Shown here piece after piece: positions 42,401 to 54,900 of a stretch of 64,000 nucleotides of DNA. Source of the DNA: Bilabrum cf. latius (taxonomy: Eukaryota; Bigyra: Bicosoecida; Bigyra; Bicosoecida); the NCBI GenBank assembly GCA_965178125.1, contig OZ237745.1:1054001-1118000 (forward strand), read 5' to 3'. A model generated the notes under the pieces. The model searched no databases, was not told where the DNA came from, and saw nothing but the letters and a program-made list of their open reading frames with translations. Made by a program: the position numbers and the translations under genes. Numbering within the stretch: the first letter of the stretch is position 1; every line of letters starts with the position of its first letter.

Positions 42401-45400
42401 CCCCTTCGACGGCCTTGCCGCCCTGCCTCTCCGCCAGGGCCAGGTACTTGGCAGTGCGGGTGGGCCCCAGCTGGGCCTGCAGCTCCCTCAGGCAGTCGAG
42501 GGCAGGCTCCTTGAGCGTAGGACGGGCGAACCCGGCCCCCGTCTTGCTCGACAGGAGGTAGCCCAGGAGCTGGTCCCGGGCGCCGCCCAGCCGGCAGGCC
42601 CCGAAGGTGCGCAAGATCCTCGTGGCGAACGCCGACACGCCGGCGACCAGCGGGGCGGGGGCCTTGGCACCCAACCCAGCGGCCAGCACCCGCTGCAGCA
42701 CGCAGGGGGGACCCGCGGCGGCGCACGCCGCAAGGAGCAGCGCGGCCACCTCGGCCGAGCCCTTCCTCTCCTTGAGCTTGGGCGCGAGCCCCTGCACCAT
42801 CTCAAGCACGGCCCTGCGGGGCGCGGGGAGGCAGAGGTGGCTGCCCCCCGGCCAGGCGGTGCCCTCCCCCGCCGCCTCGCCGGCCGCCGTGCCCTCGGCC
42901 GCTGGCGCGAACGCCATCGTGGGCGACTCGCCCTGCCCAGGCCCAGGCCCGGTCTCGGGTCCGGGTCCGAGCCTCGCCGCCGACACGAGGGCCCTCCGCA
43001 GAGACCCCGTGAACGCCAGCAGCAGCGCGATGTTGGACAGGCTCTTCCAACCCTTGGTGGCGGCTTTGACGCACACCACCATGGCTTCCAGGAGCTGGCC
43101 CCTGCGGCTGCCCGTGGCCTTCTCCACGGCCACTGCCATGGCCTCCGCGGCGTCCCTCTTGTCCTGCCACTTGGTCCCCTATATCATGGGACCGGGGTCT
43201 GCCCCCGCCGCCCTGAGCAGGCCCTCGGCCTCCTCCAGTGAGGGGGGCATCCCCCCTTCGGCTTCCTGCTCCCGGCGCGCGGCCGGCCCGGTGCCCTTGC
43301 CCCGGCCCGTGGGCACTGTTCCCCCGCCCACTGCTGCAGTGGAAGACGAGGACGTCGCCGTGCCGCTGGGCAGGGTGCGAGGCCCACCCTCGTCGGCTCC
43401 CGCACCGGACGCGGGCCCCCTGGCTGCGGAGGAGCTACCAGCGGCACTCGTGGAGGCAGCGCGCCCCTGGCCTGGCAGGCGAGGAGGCTGCACGGCACCT
43501 GCGCGGGAGCCAGCACCATCGCCAGCGCCAGCGCCAGCGCCAGCGCCACCACCGGCTGTTGCCTACGAGCGGGGATTTCTGCCCCCCGGCAGGGAAGGGG
43601 GTGCCGCGGCGACCACGGCTGGCGCGGCGGCGGCCGCCTTGCTCGTGCTGGCAGCCCCACCGTCACCGTCACCGTCTCCATCACCGCTGGCCGCCGCCGC
43701 CTCTTCGATCCTGGCCCATGCCTTGGGATTGCCCTCCCGGATGGGTCCCAGGGCCGGCTGGAGGGCCTTGCTGGCGGGTCCCAGCCGGCGCACGAGGGCG
43801 GCCAGGCAGCCCTCCCCCGCCGCCCTCACCGCTGGGTTGCGGTCGTCCACGGCCTTCTTGAAGGCTGCGGCCAGCCCCCCCGGGCCTGCCGCGGCAGCCA
43901 GGGACTTTTTGGACCGGACCACCCCCGGGGTGGCGATGATGTGCTGCGCCGTCGCGAGCGCGTTCTCCCTGTGGGCGGGGGCGCCCGCCGCGCACGCCTT
44001 GGCGAGGAGCTCCGCCTCGTCCTCCAGCGAGGACAGGATGCCGTGCCTCAGCAGGCTGCCGCAGAGGGCGCGGGCGGCCTCCACGACGTACTTTTTCCTG
44101 TCCTTGTGCATCTTGAGGGCCGCTGCGAAGAGCCTCTGGCCGTCCCTGCCCTGCATGTTCCCCCGCATCCTCTCGGCGAGGGCCAGGGCGGCGACGGCCG
44201 CGGCGGCCACCACCGTGGGGTGCGTGTCTCCCGCTGCACGAACAATACCATCGCAGGCCGCAGAGTACGCCGCCGTCGCGGCCCCGTCCGCCGAGGAGGA
44301 GGCCCCCAGGGCGGCGTGCGGCCGCAGGGCTCGGATGACCCGGAGCAGCCCCTCGGTGCGCTCACCCCACTTCTTGGAGCCCAGCGCAGCCTCCAGGCCG
44401 GCCTTCTGCAGCGCCGCGGCGGCCGCCGCGTCCGCCTTGGACCCGGAGCCGGACCCTCCCTGTTCCCTGGCGTCAGAGTTCTCGTCCTCGCTCACGAGCA
44501 CGGCCTCGACGGCAGGCACCTCGCCCACCAGGAAGGCTCCCCCCCCGGCAGAGGACGCGGCCGGGACACTAGGTGCCGCGCCTGGTCCTGCTCCTGGTCC
44601 GGCTCCGGCGACGCCACTGGCGGCCCCTGACGATGCGGGGGCAATGCTGGGCCTTGCCACCGCTGCTGATGCTGCCTGTGTGCCTGCTCCCGGGGCATCA
44701 CCCTCAGCAGCGGCAGCGGTACCCCCAGAAGCCGCAGCTGACCCCTCCCGCACCGCCGCCGCCACGCCGTCCCACTGCTCCCTGACTGCCCCCGTGGCGC
44801 CCTTCAGCTGCCCCTCCAGCAGCTCCTCCACAGCCGACTCGCCCTCGGGACCCGACCCCCGAATGGTCCGCGCCAGCGACAGCGCCGCTTCGCTCACGGG
44901 CTTGACCGTCTTCATGAGCAGCAGGTTGGGCAGCAGAGACACCACGCCGGCCCCCGGGCCGCCGCCCTAGGCTCCCTTCCTGCCTTTGGGTTTGCCCCCT
45001 TTCCCGGGCGCGCACTCGTCCAGCCCCTGCAGCCCGTGCGTCTTCACGATGGCCTGGAAAGCTTCGAGGGCCGCGGGCACCGCCCTTGCCTTCCTCGTGT
45101 TCTTGGCCGCCGCCACGAGGTGTGGGACCAGGTGGCCGTGCGCCCCCAGGGCTACTGCTCGGGCCAAGATGTTCTTGGCCGCGCCAAGCACCGCCGGCTT
45201 GGTCGCCCCCAGCCCCTTGGTCACCACCGTGCCCGCCACCACAGGCAGGCCCTCAAGGAACCGCTCCCTCAGCGGGGAGGACGGTGCAGCCGCCCCCATC
45301 GCCGCGAAGCACTCGAGCCCCGCCTGCATGGCCAGCGGGGACGACTCCCCGCACATCTTCTTGAGCACCTTGTCAGTGAGGCACGCGGCTGCCGAGGACG

Positions 45401-46766
45401 CGTCCCCGCTGCCTTGCGCGCACTCCACCCCCTCCCCCTCCTTATTCTGACCAGCAGTAGCAGCGCCCAGCGCCGCAATGCCTCTGTAGGCCTGCGCCCG
45501 CGCCGCTATCTTGCGGTCGGCTAGCCGCTCCGCCCAGGGTCGGCTGTCACCTGCCCCGTCCGCACCCGCCTCCATAGCTGCCGCCACGGCTGACTGCTGC
45601 GAGCCGCTCTCGCCCCCTGGAGCAGCGCCTGAGGCTGCCCCGCTGCTGTGTGCACCGCTCCCGACCGGCACATCGTCTATTCCCGCCCCCACCCCCGCGG
45701 CAGTGCGCGCCTGCACGGGGACGTCGTCAGGGTACTCGCCCTGGGACCCCTGAAACGGGTTGTTCCCCGCGCCCCCGCCCACTGGCATATCGTCGAAATT
45801 GGTGCTGGGGCCGATACCGGTGCATGTGGCAGAGATTGCCGATGGAGCCTGTTCTGAAACCTGTTCTGGAGATGGAGCTGGTGCTGGTGCTGGTGCCGGT
45901 GCCGGTGCTGGTGCCGGTGCAGGTGCCTGCGCTGGTGTCGAATCTGGGGCTGTCGCTGCATTCACTGATTTGGATTCGCCCGAGACTGCATCTTTCGTCG
46001 CGGGATCGGGGGCTCCTGCCGTGTGTGCGGGTGCCTGGTCTTCCCCGTCCAGAGCATCGGCAGATGCTGCCTCGGGCTCCGACGCAGGCTGGACGGATTC
46101 TGCAGGGGCTGCAGCTCCCTGTTGCTCTGGCGCGCTGGTTTTGCTCGCCTCTTCCGCTTCGAACTTCTCATTCTCTTTGGTTCCATCGCCGGTCACAGCT
46201 CCTTTGCTCCCACTGGTGATGTCGAGTGCTTCGGATTGTGCGCCAGCGGGCGAGCTGTCGCTTGCCTGCTCAGCACTGCTGGCAGTGCTGGTGGGACCGG
46301 CAGCTTGAGAAGGAAGGTCAACAGATGATTGAAGACATTGGTCTGCGTCGTCTGCTGCGCCATGATCGCTCTCCCTGTCTTCTTGATCCTTGAAAGAAGA
46401 CGATTGAGCCGTGACTTCCGCAGCTGTTTTCGGAAGCTCGGCAGGTTTGATTACAGGAGAGTGGGCCATTTTAGACGGACCAGTTGGAAAAATGTCTTCA
46501 TCTAAGTTGCTTAGGTCATAGGCACCCTTGGCAATAACTGGAGCATCTTCACTCGCACCTGCAGTTGAAGGCAGGAACATGAATAGTCGGCGAGTGCAGC
46601 CGCAAATCATAATAGCTGCACAGTGGCAAACGATACAAATACCAATTATTGGATACCATGCGCCATGGCTACCCAACGTCGCGAATGAAGACAATGAATA
46701 CTTGCAATGTAGCACTGCACACGTCGCCATGCACGGATATGAGCGGGTACAGGACTTACCAGCCAT
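36450..46766 (-). CDS. XMAP215/CKAP5/MOR1-family microtubule polymerase, 2 exons
   Basis: Exon 1 is only 7 nt (46760-46766, ATGGCTG) before a perfect GTAAGT donor; exon 2 is 36450-46558 after an ACTGCAG acceptor. The joined frame is 3,371 aa with a TGA stop, reading through six TAGs (44967, 43563, 43179, 39756, 39579, 38808). After a ~330-residue disordered acidic/Pro-Ala-rich start come about five HEAT/TOG-type domains: ~335-515 (PWAERLADRKIAARAQAYRG), ~730-960 (KKWGER..., then KMHKDRKKYVVEAARALCGS), ~1129-1400 (GTKWQDKRDAAEAM), ~1500-1700 (KPWVIRAESMDAVSKALEG) and ~1890-2190. These are separated by Ser/Gly/Arg-rich linkers. A further helical region (~2290-2760) includes EFLGELFLVPQLG and resembles the conserved C-terminal part of the family. 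These proteins bind tubulin and speed plus-end growth at spindles and cortical arrays. At over 3,300 residues it is much longer than the ~2,000 aa usual for five-TOG members; most of the excess is low-complexity linker. Confidence 0.86.
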
Positions 46767-46972
46767 GGTCAAGCAATTCTTGCAAGAGAAGTTTGGTTTT
46801 TAAACACAAAACTTGGAAAAAGTAGGGCCAAAGTGAGTGATTCACCGTCCCACTGACAGTATTTGGTTTGTTTCAACGGGCCGGACGAGATTGATGTACG
46901 GTGCAGTTTGGTTTTCGATCCGATCCAGTGCAACCACGTTCACCAAAAACTAAGAAAGCTGCCCGTAGGGAG
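46767..46972. promoter_or_regulatory. Divergent promoter XMAP215-like / eL37
   Basis: About 206 bp between two divergent start codons, less GC-rich than the coding regions. It should contain both promoters. No TATA box or histone-type TCATTCCAA is seen. Confidence 0.45.
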
Positions 46973-47642
46973 ATGGTGAGAGGGTCTGAGTATGCGAACA
47001 CTTGCCTTGGTTATAAAGCATGTAAAAAGTATGCTGTCGTCTGCTCGGACAGTACGATTGCCGTTTCGAAGTGCTGATCAAGCGTAGTCAAGTACAAGCC
47101 GACTGGTGCTTGGCAACCTTTGACCCTCTAGACGATGTGTAGACATGCAGACAGCAGTCATTGAATAATTTTCTATTATAATTTTCCACTGTTCTTCGTG
47201 CAGACCAAGGGTACAACCAGCCAGGGTACTAGGAACGACAAGTCGCACACGCTGTGCAGGCGCTGCGGCCACCGCACGTACCACATCCAGAAGCACAAGT
47301 GCTCGTCGTGCGGATACCCTCTCTCCAAGATGAGGCGTTGTGAGTTTGCCACACTGGCGGATCTAGATGACCGCTGGGCTTCGTTTTCAAGTGCAGCTGC
47401 GGTCAGCTCGCTACTCTGCCAATGCTAGTACACGGTGTGCTATCACGAATGTGCCGCAAGTCATATGCGTTCATGATCCGTTCGAATTACATCAAGCTTT
47501 CGCAGATAACTGGGCCTCCAAGGCCCTCCGCAGGCGCACTCAGGGGACTGGCCGCATGAGGTACCTGAAGAGCATCCCTCGCAAGTTCAAGAACGGATTC
47601 CGCGAGAACTCGCAGGCCCGCCCCAAGGGAGCCACCGCATGA
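46973..47642 (+). CDS. RPL37: Ribosomal protein eL37 (RPL37), 3 exons
   Basis: The coding part of exon 1 is just the ATG (46973-46975), followed at once by GTGAGA. Intron 1 is 46976-47203, exon 2 is 47204-47339, intron 2 is 47340-47505 (GTGAGT...TCGCAG), and exon 3 is 47506-47642 (TGA). The 91-residue product starts MTKGTTSQG and has the eL37 zinc site CRRCG...CSSCGYP, then [20 protein letters not shown] and [20 protein letters not shown]. Codon Y45 is split by intron 2 (T|AT), which supports the junction. It is a small structural protein of the 60S subunit near the polypeptide exit region. No TAG codon is used. Confidence 0.96.
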
Positions 47643-48056
47643 ATTTGATGGTTGGAATGTTGGCATAGCTTGGGTGGTTTGGGGAAAGCGAGCAGGGTAT
47701 TTCAGTACCGCACCAACGGCTCCAGCGGAGCTGCTGCGGGCTGTCCTGAGCGCCTTCCTTGTTGGGTGGGAACTTGGTGGGACTGAGTGGCACGCCTCAT
47801 GATGCATTGGGAAGATGACCATGGTGTGCGTGTCGTTGTGGCGCAGCTCAGATCGGCGTATCGGGGGACTCACGGCGCGATGTTGGAGGGATTGTCTTGT
47901 GTGCATTTGACCGCAAGATACCTTCTAGAGAACGCGTCAGTCCCCATCCATCGTGTCTATATATCATGCGCAGATGAAAGCACTCTCTTTGCTGGCTAGA
48001 TCGATAGATCGCCTCACGGGGCGCCGCCCGACGCTGCCCGTGTGCCCACTTCCCTG
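47643..48056. other. Convergent spacer eL37 / 48057 gene
   Basis: 414 bp holding two 3' UTRs. No gene, RNA or repeat is recognised. Confidence 0.5.
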
Positions 48057-51000
48057 TCAGTCAGCGTGTAGAGCTCGCAATCGCCCAAACGCCGCAGCCG
48101 AGTCCCTTTGTGCGCATTCGAGGCACACCGCACGCAATCTATGTCTCAAGCTGGCGGCAGAGCGGGACCAAAGCGCCCAATCCTCCACACTTGGCCCCGG
48201 CATGAGCGCCTCCACCGCTGCAGCGCCCGTGTCTGCCTCCTCGCCTACCTCTGCCTTTCCCTGCATTTTGTGCCCAGGGCCCGGACGCAGGCCCAGGGCC
48301 TCCTCGGTCCACCGCAGCACGTGCTCCAGCCAGACTCGCGCCACTGCCATCCTGGACCGCCAGGCGCCGCCCACGGCCGCGGCCCCGGCCCCTGACACGA
48401 ACCTCGGCCCCTCCACGGCCGCGGCCACGCGAATTTCTCCACTCTGACAATCCCCCACCCTGCTGCTTTGACCACCCCCACCCAAGGTACCACCAGCGGA
48501 AGCGCCTGTCGCCCCCGCACCCTAGCATGGGGCAGTGACCGCTGGAGCCCCTTGCAGCGGGAGCAGCCCGTGCCCCAGCAGAATGTACGTGTACTTGTGC
48601 GGCGGCGTGCCCGGTGAAGATGAAGATGATGATGGAGCGGCGCTGACGGTGCGTCGCCTGGCCGTTGGAGGCAGCCCCACCCCGGGACCACCTGGCGCCT
48701 TTGCAGCGGCGGGGCTCAGCAGCCCGGGATTGGCCACCCCATCCACATCGAGATCGGCCTGTGCATCGCCATCCTGGACCACGACCCCCTCCGCGGCTCC
48801 GTCTGTCGACTCATCGCCTCCTTCCGGCTCCTCCTGCTGCTGCCGCCTTCTTCTGCGTCGCTCCCGGTCCTGCAGGGCTTGGCGGATCACGGCCGCGGAC
48901 GATGTGCCGGCCGGGGCCGCTCTGAAGTGCCTCACCACGATCGGAGTACCGTCCGCGCACACGTCGATGAGGATCCCCCGGGCGGAGAGAGCGCGCCTCA
49001 CCCCCGCCGCTTTGCCCATGCGCGCCAGAGCCAGCGCGAAGGCCGCCCACGCCGCCTCTAGCTGCCCAGAGGGGCGCCCGTCGTCCCGCAGGTCCTCCGT
49101 GCTCTCAACCAACGCCCTGTCACCGGGGCAAGCCGACCCGAGGAACAACCCCGCCTCTGCTGTTGACAGCGGCCGAAACCTGGCGGCAGCCGCCCGGGCT
49201 TGCTCCATCCTGCCCTTGGCCTACTCCTCCGCGTCTTGTGCCCTGGCGAGCACAGCGTCGAGAGCAGAGTCATCCCTGGCCCGAAGGGATTCCTCAGGCA
49301 CGCTCCACTCCTCCTTCGGCTTGGACGCCTCCTCCAGCCATGCCAAACCCTGGTCAAACCCGTCCTCCTCCAGCTCGCGCCCGTACCACGGACGCTCGGC
49401 CTGCACGAGACCATCGTCCACCATGCCAGCTCCTGGATGCTGGCCAGCGGCCCGCGGCCCGTGCGTGACAAAGTCCGCTGTACCACTCGTTCTGGACGAC
49501 CGACCCGCCCGCGGCTGAGAACCGGCCGCGGGTGCCCCGTGACCAGCTTGTCTGTGAACCTTACCACTGCTCCCATTCTCCCTGGCTCTAGCCGCCCTTG
49601 CAGGAGACGCCTCGCCTCTCGCCCGCCTCCTTTGCGCCTCCGTTGGCTCGCCATCTCCGCCCGCTCCCAACACATCGTCATCATCATCAACCTCACCAAC
49701 GCCCTCCCCACCTATGCGGTGACTGCCGCTGCTCGCACCTATGACATGCCCGGGCACAACGGCTGGTGACAACCCCCGATGGCCCGGATCCCCCGGAGCA
49801 GCCAGCGTGCCATCGTGCTAGTCACCGTGCCTGGGGCCTGCCCCTGCAGCCTCAAGCAACACACCTTCTAGGCGGTCTTGCTGCGGGGTTCTGTCGCGGT
49901 GGTGGGTGCCGTGCCCGCCCGATGGCAGGCTGCCCCCGCTGCCGCTGCCGCTGCCGCTGCCCCTGGTGCTGGGCTACGATGGCCCGGCCGAGCCGCCAAT
50001 GGATGCGCTCGCAGAGTCGGTCATGTCTCTGTCCCTGTCCCTGCCCCTGCCACTGTTCCGTGCTTTGGGCCCGGGATTGGGCTCTATCTTTCTGCCGACC
50101 GTCGGGCCTCTCGTCTCCCGCTCTTGTTCCTTGGGCCGGGGGGGTATGGTGGGTGGGTTGCTTGCGGGCAGCACCCGATGCTGCCGGGCAGTCTCCGCCG
50201 CTGCCACGGCTGGCTGCACGCGGACGGCGCCGGGCACCAGCAGCTGATCCTGTTCCTCGGGCCCGCCCTCCTCCCCCGCGCCACCGCTGATGGCTGACCC
50301 ACCCAGCACGACATCATCGTCCCCGTCACTCCCATCCCCGTCCCCGTCCCCGTCCACGCCCCCCTCGCTGTAGCCCGGCGAGCTCCTCCCCAGCACCGCG
50401 TCGTCTGCCATCATGCGGCGGAGGAACTCCTGGGGGCCGTGGCTCGGCATGCTGGCCACCGATCGCATCATATCCATACCGCTGCCTTGCACGCCCGCAC
50501 GTGCTCCTCTGGGCGCAGTGTCTTGCGGCTAGCTGCCACCCCCTGCCTCCATCGGGCCAGCAAACTGAGGCTGCCCAGGGGAGGAGGTCTAGTTCCCTGC
50601 GGGCCCCCCTCTGCTGCTGCTGTCCACTGCACCAAGGAAACCAGACCCACCGAGCACTACCTCGTCTTCCTCGTCCTCTTCCTACTCCTCCCCCTATTCC
50701 CATTCCTATTCCCCTGCCCTTGCCTCGTTCATGACGTGGCCAGGGGCACTGCTGCCACTGCCACTGCCACTGCCACTGCCAGTGTCACGCGAAGCAGCTC
50801 CCGCTCCCTGTGACGTCGGAGAGTCCGCGAAACGTCGTGCTACAATCACCGGGCCAGACGGCCTGTGATCCGTCTTGTGGTTCCGCTGCGTCGCGGCACC
50901 GCTCGGGGCGCCCAGCGTAGCCCCGGCAGCCTCGCCGCTCGTCGAATCCATCGCCTTCCTGCTGCCTCGATTCTCTGGAATAGTGCCCCAGATGAGATCG

Positions 51001-51659
51001 AGCAGAGCCCCTCCGTCGCAAGGTAGGGACATAGGCCAGTGGCCGGGGCCCATTGTCGGTGGGTGTAGCAGGCGGCTGGAAGCCTCTTGGGGGCCCAAGC
51101 ATGTATCACCAGCAAGACCATGATAACCGGGTGACGCTAAGCCATGCAGCGCCACAAATGGATGGAACTCATTTTTAAAGTTGGATCGGCTAGTGGCTCC
51201 TGGATCTGAGCGCTCCAGCAGCTGCAGATCGTCGTCCAAATCTTGGCTGCAGTACTGATCGATATCCCGATGATTCTCCGGATCTTTCGAGTCAATGTCC
51301 CTGCTGTGACGTAAGTGATTCTATATCTTTAGAGTCAGCTCAGATATCCTGGCGTACTCGTTCATGTATCGCAGAGTATCTTGCGAACACGTATCCATGT
51401 CCCTCTTGAACTGCGTGCTACTCGTTGCCCAAGCTGGCGTCTAGTCCACTTGCGGTGGTGGGCCTCGACGCACCAGTCTCTGGACCGCTTGCGCTCCTGC
51501 TTGATAGCTCTTGCGCATGCTGTCTGTGGCAGCGGACCACTCCTCGTCAGAGACCGGCCCGGACCAATCGTCCACACGCACCCCGCGGGCCGCCCAGAAG
51601 GCTGCAAGCTCCCGCTTGTCCTTTGCAGACATTTTATAAGCATGTTTGAGTGTACTCAT
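48057..51659 (-). CDS. Large, mostly disordered protein of unknown function
   Basis: A 1,200-residue single-exon frame (ATG at 51659, TGA at 48057) if eleven TAGs are sense (51441, 51321, 50706, 50694, 50682, ~50598, ~50529, 49974, ~49818, 49221, 48522). I do not recognise the family. The start MSTLKHAYKMSAKDKRELAAFW and the following ~140 residues look folded and helical. The middle is low-complexity Gly/Ser/Asp/Glu-rich, including NEARAGE followed by an acidic stretch in which three TAGs alternate with Glu. A helical, Ala/Arg-rich region lies at ~820-960 (AAWAAFALALARMGKAAGVR), and the last ~90 residues again look helical (RVWLEHVLRWTEEALGL, SLRHRLRAVCLECAQ). No signal peptide or membrane segment. 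Same strand as the SK-like channel, 309 bp upstream of it. The frame is well supported; the function is not. Confidence 0.7.
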
Positions 51660-51968
51660 GTGATGATCACTGCTTCATCTCTTCGTAATCGCCGCTGCTG
51701 TGCACACTTGCAGTTTCGACCACCGTGACGGCTTGAGCCGGCGGCGCCGTGACGAGTGCCCCGGTCGCTGAGCATGTTTGTTCAGTTTGTTGTCGTTGTT
51801 AGGTTAGGGCCAGGTATTGAGCTGCGAGAACTTTATACTCGCGAGGTGCAGTGATAAACAGCCTGCCAGCCTGGCAAGTTGGCAGTCAAGCCCTATCATA
51901 TCATGACGATCATTATCACTCGTCTCACGTCACGGTCCCCCAACACTCAACCGACCGAGTCAACTCAG
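51660..51968. other. Spacer between the two minus-strand genes
   Basis: 309 bp holding the 3' end of the channel gene and the promoter of the 48057-51659 gene. No further feature is recognised. Confidence 0.45.
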
Positions 51969-54900
51969 TCAACTAGGCGGCGTGCCGATCGGCGGCAGCT
52001 TCACGACAGCCGCTGACGGGGATGTGTCCTACCTGGACGGCAAGCCTCCGGGCACCCTCGGAGGCGGGGTCCCCTTCACATCCCTCGCAGCCGCAAAGCC
52101 GTCACCGGTGCCAGCAGCAGCGACGTGACCCGATGCATTGGCAGTCTGCCTTTCGTCACCACTGCTGTCCTCCACTTCCGCCCCCAGCACCAGGGCAGCC
52201 ACACGGTCGTCGAGGCTGTCCTGCCTCTACTTTTGCGACGACGACCCCCCTCCCCGCCCGGGGGCGCCGGAGCCGCCCACGCGCGAGGCAGACGAGGCCA
52301 CCATGGGCGAACCGCCGACACCAACGCCCCCGCCATCGCGTCCCTCGTCCGCCTCCTTCATATCTTCATCTTCTATTCCTGCGTCGCTCTGGAGGATTCC
52401 TTCGAAGGCCCCAAGCAGCGTGTCAAACTCGGCGGGTGGACTGTCTGCCGCCACGCGCCTGCTCATGCTCTGCATCGACCCGCCCGCTTCTTCTCCTTCT
52501 CCTTCATCCTAGTCACCGGTCTCCTTCCTGCCGTGGCTCCCTCCTCCTGCGGTCCTCCTGTCCCTCTCCTCCCCCTCCGCATGCACTTTAGTCTCCGTCT
52601 CCGTCTCACTGCTGCCCCGCTTCCCCTCGGACCACCCGTGCACCGGCTACCCTTGCCCCTGCCCCTGCCCCTGCCCCGAGCGGCTGCCGTCAAAGCCGCC
52701 GCGCTGGCGCCCACCGCCCGGATGCCCCACGCTGGCGGCATGCCCTCGAGCATCCATCGGCGACTGGCTCGTGTCCAGAGGTGAATCGCCCGAGGCCGTG
52801 CGGGACGCATCCGCCACGCCGTGCTGGGACTGCTGGGGCATAGAGTTGTTGCCGTTCCCTGGGCTCCCCCGAGGCGGTGCTGGTGGCCTCTTCTTCCTCG
52901 GGGGCTGCGGCTTGCGCCTGTCTCCGCCCGGTGAGCCCCCGCTGCCCCTGCCTTTGCCCCTGCCATGTTCCCTGCCATGTTCCCTGCCATTGCCTTGCCC
53001 CCCCGCGAGCTCCTCAAGCTTCGCAATCCTCTCCGCGTGCGTCTCGATTGTGCTCCTAAGCTGAGCCTGCGCGTCAAGCAGCTATGTGGACAGGGACTGT
53101 ACCTTGCCTAGCAGCAGCTGCAGGGCGCGGCCCATGGCCGCCACTTGCTCGCTTTCACCACCCGGCGCGGGTCCCCCAGCCGCGCCCTCACCCTGCTTCA
53201 CGTCCGTCGCTGAGGCCATGGTGAAGAGGCCATCGCCTGCTGTGCCGACCCTGTGCAGCCCGCCGTCGCTGCCGATGCTGTCACCCGCAGTCATCGTCAT
53301 TCCCACCGCTCTGCCGTGTTCCCCAGGAGTACCCCTCCCGCCGTAGCCCTATCCACCGTACACGGCCCCCTTCCCCTGCGCCAGCCTGCCGCCCACGCCC
53401 TTGCCCTCCCTGGCTTCCACCTCAAGCAGCCGCTTCTGCGAGGCCCTGAACTGCTGCTCCATGGGCCCGCCGCCGGAGCCCCGGTCGGCCCCCCGCATCT
53501 GGGCGAGGAAACCGAGGGTGCCCGGGCGGTCGCCTGCCTCAGAACCCACATTGCTCGGCGTGGTGCCTGCGACGGAGACAGACGGCGTCCCGCTGCCACC
53601 CGAGTCCTGCTTGTGGTCCAGGCTGAGCACGCCTCGCATGCTGGGGCCCTTCTTGCCCAGGGAGGAGGCAGCCAGCCTGTCCCTTGGCTTGGACCCGATG
53701 GCTGCTGCGCTCTTGGCCACGAACCGATTAAGCTCCTTGTCCTGCATCTTCCGAGCATCGGCGTCGGCTCTCTGCCTCTCCATCACGGCAGCGGCCCCGC
53801 TGCTGCTTGTGCCCTGGGGCCCCGCCCCCACCTCGTCCAGTAGGCTGGAATCCTGCGATGTGCTGCCGTGCCGGGGCATCAGCGGCCCCAGGAGGGCGGC
53901 GCTGCCCTGCTGCTGCTGCTGCGATGCATCTTGGCTCTCGGCGCTCTGATAGCTGGCGTCGCCCAGTGGCAGCGTGGGGCTGATCCCGCGGCCGGTCGCG
54001 TCGCCGTAGAGCACCTCCCCGCTCTGCCTGGCGATCTTGTTGGCGTGACTCAGCCTGCGCCTGCGGTCCAGCACGCCCATCAGGTGCTCCCGGTTCTCAT
54101 GGCTGCGAAGGCGGGAGGTGCTGTTGCCCCCCGACACACCCGACCGCCGGCTGCCGATGGAACGCCTGGAGGATGCCTGTTCCCTGCTGAGGGCCTGCTT
54201 CTGGCCCCCTGGTAGTCCGGCTTGGTTTTGCGCTTGGCTGCCCGCTCCCATGCCGCCAGGTCGAGGCACGTCGGTCCCAAGGGGCGCCCCTTGCGCCAAG
54301 TTACGCACGGCCACGGGCTCCCGGGCTCCGGTGCTAGACCCAGCGGCAGCAGCTGCAGCCCCAGGGAGCTGCACCTCGTTGCTGGCTCCTGGGCCTGCGT
54401 TCAGCACGCCGAGGAGGCCCGCCCCCGGGGCCACCCCGAGCCCCGCGGCTGCCTCCCCCTCGCCCTCCTCGTCGCCGGTGCCAACGAGCCATTCGATGAT
54501 CACCTCCGTGTTGGCCCTGACGTCCTGCAGGTTGACGTCCAGCGTCTCGAGCAGCGTCAACTGCTTGTCCGTGGGGTCACCCGGGTCGTGGCTATGCGCA
54601 AACCTCCTCACCTGCCTGAAGGAGTCCAGTCGCTCGTAGAGCACGCTCTCCAGCGTGCTTGGGTCCACGGTCTGATACATGCACGACGGCTGCCACCAGC
54701 TCCCACCCGCAGCAGCCCCGCCTCGTCCTGTAACAGAGCCGGTGGTGGAAGAAGAGCCCCTCCTATTTGCAGCTGACATGGCGCTGCTGCGGTCCAGCTG
54801 GCTCAGCCGCCCCGCCTCGCTGCCCGCGGTCGGCAGTGCAGCGTTCGATGTCACCTGCTTGCTCTCTCTGCCAGCCAACGGCCTCCCTCCCGCACTCGCG

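Noticed and set aside
46973-47428. A short protein starting near 47198 and ending in intron 2
   Set aside because: Translation past 47339 loses eL37 homology. The GTGAGT donor and the split Tyr codon restore it in exon 3.
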